Below, piece by piece: positions 45,220 through 51,722 of a stretch of DNA of 64,000 nt; within the stretch, counting starts at the first letter, position 1; each line of letters begins with the position of its first letter. A program made the position numbers and the translations under genes. Source of the DNA: Streptomyces sp. SJL17-4 (GTDB taxonomy: Bacteria; Actinomycetota; Actinomycetes; Streptomycetales; Streptomycetaceae); contig NZ_CP104578.1 in the NCBI RefSeq assembly GCF_036826855.1, positions 1,984,001 to 2,048,000 of the forward strand, read 5' to 3'. The notes under the pieces were generated by a model. The model was not told where the DNA came from. It made no database searches and saw only the letters and a list, made by a program, of their open reading frames with translations.

Positions 45220-47003
45220 GCCTCGTCCCAGTCGTCGAACTCGGAGCTGAGCGGGGCCGGACGGGCGGGCCGCCGGACGCCGTCCTGTCCGTCCCGGTCG
45301 TAGGGGTCGTCGCGGTCGTACCGGTCGTTCCGCTCGTAGGCGTCGCTCCGCCTGTACGGGTCACCGTCCTCGTAACGGTCGTGGCCGTCGTCGAAGCCGT
45401 CGTCGTGCCGGTCCCGCGAGCGGCCGCGGTCCCTGCCGCCGTCGCGGTCGTCGCCGTCGCGGCCCCTCTCCCGCGCCCTGCCCCGCTCCCGCTCCCGCTC
45501 CCGCTCCCGCTCCCGCTCGGAGCCGGACTCGACGCGGGTCGGCTCGTAGACCCGGGGCCCGCCCGGTGCCGGGGCGCCCCCGTGGTCCTGCTCCTCGTAC
45601 CAGTCGGGGCGGTTCGGCTCGGGCGACGCCGCGTCCTCCAGGGCGAGTCGACGCCGCGGGGGGTTGCCCGAGGGGTTGAGCACCCGGCTGGTGATGCCGT
45701 CGATGACGCCGCCGGTCTGCGTCCGCAGGTACATGAGCACCTGGTACATCTGCTCGCCGATGTCGTGCCGTTCGAGGACTCCGGTGTCGAGGAGCCGGTT
45801 GAAGACGGCCAGGTAGTCCTCCTGGCCCTCGCGCCGCTCGCGCTGGAGCTGGGTGCGGATCTCCCACTGCTTGTCGGGGTGCATCGCCATGTGGTGGGCG
45901 ATCTGGGCGAAGTCGCCGCGCCGGAGGAGTTCCTCCATCTCGCGGGCACGGTCGGCGATCAGGGCGCGGTCGGCGGCGTCCCTGCGCCGCTCGGCCTCGG
46001 CGACGCGCTCGTCGGCCTCCATGGTGACGACGACCCGGTCCCGGCGCGAGACCTCGGCCTTGACGGAGTCGTCGAGGTCGACGAAGACGTGGACCCGGGT
46101 CCGCAGCCCGATGTCCGAGCCGAACCTGAGGCGTCCGGTGCTCAGTTCCTCGCGTACGGCCTCGTCGGCGCGCTGGGCCTCGGTGATCCGGAACCGCCGG
46201 GAGATCCTGCGCAGTCCGTCGAGGAGCTCGTCGTGCAGCAGCTCGGCCACGTCCTCGACCTGTTCCCGGACGACCAGGTGGGGGTCGGTGACCACCCATT
46301 GGACCCTGGCGACGGCCTCGAAGAAGACGCCGTCCCCTGCGGCCGGCAGCTGGAGCCTGAACTCGGTCACGTTCCGGCCGAGTTGGACCTCGAAGATGGT
46401 GTACGCGGAGCCGAGCATGGGCTTGTTGACGTCCTCCGTGCGGTCCGGCCAGACCACCCGGTGGCCGCCGTTGCGGTAGAGGAGTACCGACGCGACCTTG
46501 CCGCTCCGGCGGCGGTACGGGGGCGCGTACTCGGCGATCAGCGGCCCGCGCGGCCGGTCGCCCGACCGGGAACCCGCCCCGGCCCCGCCGCCGTCGTCCC
46601 CGCTCCAGCGCCCGCCCTGGCCCCGGACGCGCCCCCTGCCCTGCCGCTGCTGCTGCTCTCGGTCCAGGTCCTCGTCGGGGTCCATGTCCAGGTCCTCGTC
46701 CTCGTCCCGGCCACCGGCGTGCCGGCCGCCGCCGTTCTGCCCGTCGTACCGCTGCGCGTCGTACCGCCGGCCACCGCCCCGCTGCCCGTCGCCCGGCTGC
46801 CCCCCGTACCGCTGCCGCTCCCGGTCGTCCCGGTCGCGGCCGTCCCGGGCCCGCTCGTCACGGGCCTGCTCGGCACGGACCCGTTCGTCCCGGGCCCTTT
46901 CGTCCCGTCCCCGGCCTTCACGGCCGCGCTCGTCGTGGTCCCGGTCGATCCAGCGCGTCCGCTCGTCAGGCCGTCCGTTCCTGTCCTGCTCGGGCCCGGT
47001 CAT
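45216..47003 (-). CDS. SPFH/band-7-like protein with charged disordered ends
   Basis: A 595-aa protein; ATG 47003 overlaps the NTPase-gene stop (ATGA). The middle (about residues 155-330) resembles an SPFH core (GKVASVLLYRNGGHRVVWPDR; FRLQLPAAGDGVFFEAVARVQWVVTDP; LRTRVHVFVDLDDSVKAEV), but no membrane helix precedes it. A helical stretch with EADERVAEAERRRDAADRALIADRAREMEELL follows, as in flotillins. The first 150 residues are Arg/Asp/Glu-rich (RDERARDE repeats) and the last 100 contain an (ER)n run and RYDRDDPYDRD repeats. These charge-patterned ends could drive condensates or bind RNA. I infer a scaffold for the cyclase/effector components. Confidence 0.55.
   Translation of the reverse strand: MTGPEQDRNGRPDERTRWIDRDHDERGREGRGRDERARDERVRAEQARDERARDGRDRDDRERQRYGGQPGDGQRGGGRRYDAQRYDGQNGGGRHAGGRDEDEDLDMDPDEDLDREQQQRQGRGRVRGQGGRWSGDDGGGAGAGSRSGDRPRGPLIAEYAPPYRRRSGKVASVLLYRNGGHRVVWPDRTEDVNKPMLGSAYTIFEVQLGRNVTEFRLQLPAAGDGVFFEAVARVQWVVTDPHLVVREQVEDVAELLHDELLDGLRRISRRFRITEAQRADEAVREELSTGRLRFGSDIGLRTRVHVFVDLDDSVKAEVSRRDRVVVTMEADERVAEAERRRDAADRALIADRAREMEELLRRGDFAQIAHHMAMHPDKQWEIRTQLQRERREGQEDYLAVFNRLLDTGVLERHDIGEQMYQVLMYLRTQTGGVIDGITSRVLNPSGNPPRRRLALEDAASPEPNRPDWYEEQDHGGAPAPGGPRVYEPTRVESGSERERERERERERGRARERGRDGDDRDGGRDRGRSRDRHDDGFDDGHDRYEDGDPYRRSDAYERNDRYDRDDPYDRDGQDGVRRPARPAPLSSEFDDWDEA
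45481..45520 (-). repeat. hexamer array encoding a Glu-Arg repeat
   Basis: Six to seven CCGCTC hexamers (plus strand) encode alternating Glu and Arg near the C-terminus of the SPFH-like protein. Confidence 0.9.
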
Positions 47004-49486
47004 CGGTTCGCTCCTTCCGTCACGGCGTCCCACATCCGGCGCGCCGCGCCTCTGTCCAGGGGCCGGTCACGGTCCCGGACCAGTTCGTTCAGCAAGCCCC
47101 TGAGGCGGTCCCGGTCACGCCGGTCCACCGCGAGGCGCGGCAGGAAGGCGCAGACGTGCCCGAGCGACTCCGGGTCCTTCGCGGCCCGCCGGAGCATCCC
47201 GCCGAGCGCCTCCAGGGCCGACTCCCCCGAGCGCGCCGTGGTGAGCGTGGACCGCAGCAGCGCGGCCAGCTCGGCGGCGAGCTCGGGCCGGGTCGCGAGC
47301 AGTGCGATCAACAGCGGGCGGGCCGCGTGCCCGTCGAGCTCCGGAACCTCCCGCAGCCCCCACAGATGGGTGGTCCGGGTGCTGAGGGCGCGGATCACGG
47401 CGAGGTGGACGAGGTTGGCGAGGTTGAGCCGGCCGTCCTCCAGCCACTGGCGGAGCCGTCGGAGCACGGGCGCGGGTTCGCCGCAGGCGAGCAGCCGCGC
47501 CACGCTGAACGCGGCGGGCACGAGGACCTCGACGTCGGTCGCCTCGCGGGCCCTGACGACCCGGGCGAGGGCGTCGAGCGAACCGGTGACGTCGCCGGCG
47601 GCCAGGACATAGCCGTGGGCGAGCAGGGCGGTCCTGACGAGCATCTCGTCGTCGGACGCGGCCCAGTTCTTGAGGACGTCGGCGACGGCGGGCCGGACGC
47701 GCGGGTCGCGCGCGGCCTCGGCGAGCGCGGTGGCGGCCGCCATGCGGGCGACCGGATCGTCGGTCACGGCGAGCGGCACCACCAGCTCGCGGAAGCCGTG
47801 GATCCAGTCCCAGGAGCAGAGGACGCCGGCCGCGATGGAGGCCCGCACCCACACCTCGGGGCGCGGGTCGTCGCACAGCGCGCGCAGCCAACGGGCCACC
47901 GGGCCACGGACGTTGTGGTAGCCGTGCCAGATCTCGCCGAGGACGGCTCCGGCGAGCGCCTCGCCCTGGAAGCGGACGGCCCGCACGGGCACCTTGGCCG
48001 GGCCGAGGTCCAGCTCGCCGTCCTCCAGGACGGCCCGTGCCTGCACCGGCCGGTGTTCGGCGTGCGTCCCGAACAGGCGTCGGCCTGGCGGGTGTTCGGG
48101 GTCGAGGGTGACCGCGAGTTCCCAGGCGAGGAGTTCCGCGGCCTCGGCGGCGAGGCTGTACGCGGAGCCGTCGAAGACGGCGACGGCGATCCGGAACGCC
48201 CCGGCGTTCAGGGCCGGAAGGGCCTCGGGGACCGCGCCCGGACGGTCGGCGCCGGCGAACCACTCGCGGGCCTGGGAGCGTACGAAGGAGGCGCATTCGG
48301 CCAGGAGTTCCTCGTCCGTCACCTCACCGCGCCAGTGCCGGGCGAGGTGGTCGGCGAGCCGGGCCGCCTCGCGCGGCCGCAGCTCCTCCAGGCCGAGGGC
48401 CTCGACGACGTCCCGCCGCGCGCCGCGCGCCCGGGCCTCGCCGAGGGCGTCGTCGGACTCGGCGCGCAGCTGGTTCCAGAGGTGCCGGTGGAGGACCTCG
48501 TCGGCCGGGGGCGGCGCGCAGTACATCCCGTACCGGCCGCGCAGCAGCCGGTCGGCGAGCTCCCCGTTCTCGACGAGGACGACGCCGTACGCGTCCCGGC
48601 CGCGCAGCAGATCGCCGAAGCGGTCCAGGTGCAGTTCGGAGAGCCGGGTGACGGGACGGCGGGCGACGGAGGTGTGTTCGCCCCGGCCGGCGCGTCCGGC
48701 GCGTGGCTCGCCCTCGGCCTCGCGCACGTCCTCGGTGAGCAGTTCCAGAAGGTGGCCGCCGCTCTCCTGGAGGGCCTCCTCGGTGATCTCGTCGACGCCG
48801 TGGCGCGGATCGAGCCGGAAGACCTTGCCGCCGGTCAGTTCGTCGAGGAGGGCCAGCGCGGTGGCCTTGCGACCGCTGCCGGGTTCGCCGCACAGGACGA
48901 GGACCCGGTGGTCGCGGAGCCGGTCCCGCATCCGCCGGTAGCCGGAGGTGGCGCAGTACACCCGGCCGAGGTGGTCGAGCGTCTCGGGCGGGACGGGCCC
49001 CTGGACGAAGTGCGCGGTGCGGTCGGAGCCGTACAGGGCGAAGATCTGGTTGCCTTCGAAGACGGTGCCGTCGCCGTGGATGGTGGTGAGACGGTCGGCG
49101 GCGCCGCCCGCCCAGGTGCGGACGGCGCGGCGTGCCGTGGCGGCCCCGCCGGTGTCGCTCTCGCCGCCGAGGGGCCCCCGGTCGGCGGCCGCGAAGACGC
49201 TCGGCTCGCGGGGCTGCTCGGCGGCACCGTCACCCCGCTCGGACCCGCCGGCCCGGTCGCGGTCGCGGTCGCGGTCTCGATCCCGGTCGCGGCCTCGATC
49301 CCGGTCGCGGTCCCGGTCGCGGTCCCGGTCCCTGTCTCCCCGATCGCCGCCGCGGTCCGATCCACGGTCGGAACCACGGTCGGCGCCCCGGTCACCACCC
49401 CGGTCCGATGCGTCGGCCCGGTCGCCGTGGCCGTGCCCGGCGTCCCCGGAGTCGCCCTGCGGTGCGGCGTCGTCCTGGTCGCTCAC
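47000..49486 (-). CDS. HEAT-rich NTPase-like protein with deviant P-loop
   Basis: An 828-aa protein; GTG 49486 overlaps the cyclase-like stop (GTGA). Residues 1-85 are Asp/Arg/Gly repeats, including a long (RD)n run. A short beta motif follows (IHGDGTVFEGNQIFALYGS). Then comes an NTPase-like fold with VLVLCGEPGSGRKATALALLDEL near residue 195: the usual Lys of GxxxxGK is Arg, so nucleotide binding is uncertain. An Asp-containing strand, YGVVLVENGE, could be Walker B. From about 460 to the end, helical repeats resemble HEAT/ARM (VARWLRALCDDPRPEVWVRASIAAGVLCSWDW). The STAND-like layout suggests a regulatory switch or sensor. Confidence 0.6.
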   Translation of the reverse strand: MSDQDDAAPQGDSGDAGHGHGDRADASDRGGDRGADRGSDRGSDRGGDRGDRDRDRDRDRDRDRGRDRDRDRDRDRDRAGGSERGDGAAEQPREPSVFAAADRGPLGGESDTGGAATARRAVRTWAGGAADRLTTIHGDGTVFEGNQIFALYGSDRTAHFVQGPVPPETLDHLGRVYCATSGYRRMRDRLRDHRVLVLCGEPGSGRKATALALLDELTGGKVFRLDPRHGVDEITEEALQESGGHLLELLTEDVREAEGEPRAGRAGRGEHTSVARRPVTRLSELHLDRFGDLLRGRDAYGVVLVENGELADRLLRGRYGMYCAPPPADEVLHRHLWNQLRAESDDALGEARARGARRDVVEALGLEELRPREAARLADHLARHWRGEVTDEELLAECASFVRSQAREWFAGADRPGAVPEALPALNAGAFRIAVAVFDGSAYSLAAEAAELLAWELAVTLDPEHPPGRRLFGTHAEHRPVQARAVLEDGELDLGPAKVPVRAVRFQGEALAGAVLGEIWHGYHNVRGPVARWLRALCDDPRPEVWVRASIAAGVLCSWDWIHGFRELVVPLAVTDDPVARMAAATALAEAARDPRVRPAVADVLKNWAASDDEMLVRTALLAHGYVLAAGDVTGSLDALARVVRAREATDVEVLVPAAFSVARLLACGEPAPVLRRLRQWLEDGRLNLANLVHLAVIRALSTRTTHLWGLREVPELDGHAARPLLIALLATRPELAAELAALLRSTLTTARSGESALEALGGMLRRAAKDPESLGHVCAFLPRLAVDRRDRDRLRGLLNELVRDRDRPLDRGAARRMWDAVTEGANR
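49255..49345 (-). repeat. hexamer array encoding an Arg-Asp repeat
   Basis: About fifteen CGGTCG/CGGTCC/CGGTCT hexamers (plus strand) encode (RD)n near the start of the NTPase-like gene. Confidence 0.9.
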
Positions 49487-50457
49487 TCCGGCTCACCCGC
49501 CCCGGAGGCCGCACCGGGCCCCGTACCCGTACCGGAACCGGAGCCCGTGCCGGGGCCGGGGCCGGAACCGGATCGGGAACCGGAGCCTGTGCCGGAATCC
49601 TTGCGGATTCCGGTGAACCCGCCGTGGATGGTGTTGCCGTGGACATCGAGGAGGTCGCCCCCGACGTGGTACTCGCGGTTCCCACCCACGGGCCGGGGCG
49701 TTGGGCCGTCCCCCCGCGACGGCCCAACGCCGGTCCGTGCCACCCCCACCGGCGGCCGCTCCCCCGCGGCGGCGGGCGCCCCCTCGCCGGCCGGCTCCCC
49801 CTCGGGCGGCAGCTCCCCGTCGCGCCCGATCAGCGGCGGCGCGGGCCTGCGCGGTACGTGGAACCAGGCGGCCTCGTCGGTCTCCTTGGACCGGATGCGG
49901 GCCGACCGGTAGTGGTCCGGCTCGACGTACCGACCGCCCTCGGCGACCACGTTCCCGTACAGCCAGTCGGAGACGACGACCAGGAGGTCGATCTCCGGGG
50001 TCTCGTTCATGATCCGCTTGGCCGGGGGGCTGTCGCAGAGCCGGGCGGCGAGGTCCACCGCCCGTCCGACGAGGCCGTGCCGGTCCTGGGCCACGAGGCC
50101 CGCGTTCATGCCGATCCGCAGCCGCAGCGGCCTGGCCCGGCCCTGGTTGTGGGCGCGCAGACTCTCGTAGAGCGTGTCGATCCACCGGCCGACCATGAGG
50201 GTCGGCGGCACGTCGGGACGCAGGGCGGCGAGGATGCCGTCCCCCCGGTCCTCCTGGTGGAAGGTGCCGGGCTCGACCCCGACGGAGCTGTACGCGTCGT
50301 CGAAGGCCGCGTACATCGCCGCCCGCTGGTGTTTCTTCTCGGCCAGGTCGAGCGTCCCGGAGGCGCAGATGTCACCGAAGACGACGAACCGGTGGATGCC
50401 GCCCGCTTCTCCGCCCACGTCTCCGCCCGCTGCCCCGTTCACTCCCGCACTGCTCAC
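49483..50457 (-). CDS. class III nucleotide-cyclase-like protein
   Basis: A 324-aa protein. GTG 50457 is chosen because GGGAG lies 7 bases upstream and the fold starts soon after. Residues about 20-190 match the class III cyclase core: VVFGDICASGT with the first metal Asp, DRGDGILAAL with the second, RLRIGMNAGLVAQ, and VGRAVDLAARLCD. In the last motif the transition-state Asn is Asp while the Arg is kept. There is no membrane or kinase domain. The C-terminal 120 residues hold VGGDLLDVHGNTIHGG, similar to a motif in the next protein, and a Gly-Ser run. Two genes away lies a PycTM-like effector, so it may make a cyclic pyrimidine or purine nucleotide, or be a non-catalytic sensor. Confidence 0.68.
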   Translation of the reverse strand: MSSAGVNGAAGGDVGGEAGGIHRFVVFGDICASGTLDLAEKKHQRAAMYAAFDDAYSSVGVEPGTFHQEDRGDGILAALRPDVPPTLMVGRWIDTLYESLRAHNQGRARPLRLRIGMNAGLVAQDRHGLVGRAVDLAARLCDSPPAKRIMNETPEIDLLVVVSDWLYGNVVAEGGRYVEPDHYRSARIRSKETDEAAWFHVPRRPAPPLIGRDGELPPEGEPAGEGAPAAAGERPPVGVARTGVGPSRGDGPTPRPVGGNREYHVGGDLLDVHGNTIHGGFTGIRKDSGTGSGSRSGSGPGPGTGSGSGTGTGPGAASGAGEPE

Positions 50458-50551
50458 TCTCGGACTCCCTGTGTGCTGCCGTGTGCTGCCCCGGTGCCGT
50501 TGGTGCCGTTGGTGCCGCGTGTCCAGACTGGCCGCGTTCCGCGACCGGCGA

Positions 50552-50565
50552 TGTAGCCGTTTACA
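50552..50565. promoter_or_regulatory. TGTA-N6-TACA palindrome upstream of the cyclase operon
   Basis: TGTA (50552-50555) and TACA (50562-50565) with a 6-base centre, overlapping the stop of the Crp/Fnr gene and 95 bases before the cyclase start. The size and spacing suit a Crp/Fnr-type dimer. Confidence 0.4.
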
Positions 50566-51286
50566 CATCCGGCGGAGATTCGTCCGCCGGATTCCCGCCG
50601 GGGCGCGCGCGCCCCTCCGCGAGCAGCACCAGGACCCGCATGTCGATCACGATGACGGTGCGGTTCGCGGTGCGGACCACGTCCTGCTCCCGCAGCAGGC
50701 GCAGCGCCTTGGCCACCGCCTCCCGGGTCGCTCCGATGGCCGCCGCCAGGTCGTGCTGCGGCAGCGGAAGTTCGAGTACGGTCCCGGCCTCGGCCTGCCG
50801 CCCGGCGCGCTGGGCCAGCTCGACGAGGCGGGCCGCGAGGCGCTGGAGGACGGTCTCCGAGGCGAGCGCGCGGCGCTCGACGTCGGCGCTCCTCAGCCGG
50901 GTGGCGAGCTGGCGCATGACCAGCGAGGTGGCGTGCGGCCGGGCGGCGAGGAACCGCCGGAACCGGTCTCCGGAGATCGCCACCGCCTCGACCGTGCCCA
51001 GCGCGGTGACGCTGGCGCTGCGCGGGCGCCGGTCGACGGCGGCGAGGTCTCCCACGACCTCGCCGGCGCCCCGGAGGGCGAGGATGAGCCGCGAGCCGCG
51101 CTCGGTGCCCACGGAGACGACGGACCAGCCGGAGAGGAGCGCGAGGACGAAGGCGCTGGTGTCGCGTTCGCGGATCATCACCTCCCCGGGTTCGTAGACG
51201 CGCCGGGCGCCCTCGGCGAGCAGGGACCGCCGGTCGGCCGCCGGGAGGGCGTGGAGGAAGGAGCGGTCCTGGCCGAAGAGACTCAC
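50561..51286 (-). CDS. Crp/Fnr-family regulator with cyclic-nucleotide-binding fold
   Basis: A 241-aa regulator; GTG 51286 gives a start VSLFGQDRSFLHAL, typical of the family. Residues about 15-125 form a cNMP-binding jelly roll, with GAGEVVGDLAAVDRRPRSASVTA as the phosphate-binding cassette; the Arg-Ser pair that contacts the cyclic phosphate is present. A long dimer helix follows, then a winged helix with DLAAAIGATREAVAKALRLLREQDVV. It sits 103 bases upstream of the cyclase gene on the same strand and is probably its regulator, responding to the product of that enzyme or to cAMP. There are no Cys residues for an Fnr-type cluster. Confidence 0.88.
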   Translation of the reverse strand: MSLFGQDRSFLHALPAADRRSLLAEGARRVYEPGEVMIRERDTSAFVLALLSGWSVVSVGTERGSRLILALRGAGEVVGDLAAVDRRPRSASVTALGTVEAVAISGDRFRRFLAARPHATSLVMRQLATRLRSADVERRALASETVLQRLAARLVELAQRAGRQAEAGTVLELPLPQHDLAAAIGATREAVAKALRLLREQDVVRTANRTVIVIDMRVLVLLAEGRARPGGNPADESPPDV

Positions 51287-51379
51287 CGCCCGCTCACCCC
51301 CGTACCGTCCTCGGGCCCTCCGGGGAAGACCGGCCGCCGGTGATCGACCGGCGTATTCGTGTGCGTGTTCCCACCTCAA

Positions 51380-51396
51380 GTGACCTGCTACGTCAC
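51380..51396. promoter_or_regulatory. GTGAC-N7-GTCAC inverted repeat upstream of the Crp/Fnr gene
   Basis: Perfect 5-base arms with a 7-base centre, plus a further GTCAC at 51411-51415. About 95 bases upstream of the start; possible autoregulatory site. Confidence 0.4.
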
Positions 51397-51465
51397 ACTG
51401 TTGACGCTGTGTCACGTCATGGGGTGAAGAACGCTAGAGGGTGCGGAAGAAATGCGTCAACAGGC

Positions 51466-51513
51466 ACGGGGGGCGCAGGGGAGCGCCGCAGCCCGCACCC
51501 CTGCGCCCCCCGT
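51466..51513. terminator. 16-bp hairpin terminator
   Basis: A perfect GC-rich 16-bp stem (51466-51481 with 51498-51513) and a 16-base loop, isolating the Crp/Fnr promoter from pnkp read-through. Confidence 0.85.
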
Positions 51514-51577
51514 CGGGGCCGGGCGAAGAGCTCGCGAAGACCGTGCGAAGGCCCTGCGGAGGCGGGGCGAACACACC

Positions 51578-51627
51578 GAAGCCCTCGCGGAGCCCCACCC
51601 GTCCGAGGGGGTCTCCGCGAGGGCTTC
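51578..51627. terminator. 15-bp hairpin with inner CCCC/GGGG extension
   Basis: A perfect 15-bp stem (51578-51592 with 51613-51627); the 20-base loop adds a second short stem. About 90 bases beyond the pnkp stop. Confidence 0.8.
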
Positions 51628-51638
51628 CGGTCAGCACG

Positions 51639-51722
51639 GCCTCACTTCGGCGGCGCAGCCTCACGGCCGCAATGCCTCACGGTCTCACTGCCGTGAGGCC
51701 TCACTCCACTTCAAGGCCTCAC
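51639..51722. repeat. five GCCTCAC heptamers plus one inverted copy at the 3' end of pnkp
   Basis: Direct copies at 51639, 51658, 51674, 51698 and 51716; the inverse GTGAGGC is at 51693-51699. Spacing is irregular (16-24 bases). Confidence 0.75.

Larger units (their letters stand above)
51287..51718. other. 430-bp intergenic region between the Crp/Fnr gene and pnkp
   Basis: No gene. From left to right it holds GTGAC/GTCAC half-sites at 51380-51415 that could control the Crp/Fnr gene, a 16-bp hairpin at 51466-51513, a longer hairpin at 51578-51627, and an array of GCCTCAC heptamers from 51639 to the pnkp stop. Confidence 0.7.

Noticed and set aside
49255..49345. Regular repeats that might be a CRISPR array
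   Set aside because: The period is 6 bp, there are no spacers, and the repeats encode Arg-Asp in frame.
44557..50457. Calling the locus a classical Pycsar system
   Set aside because: The two genes are not adjacent, the cyclase has an altered active-site residue, and many extra genes are coupled, so only 'Pycsar-like' is supported.
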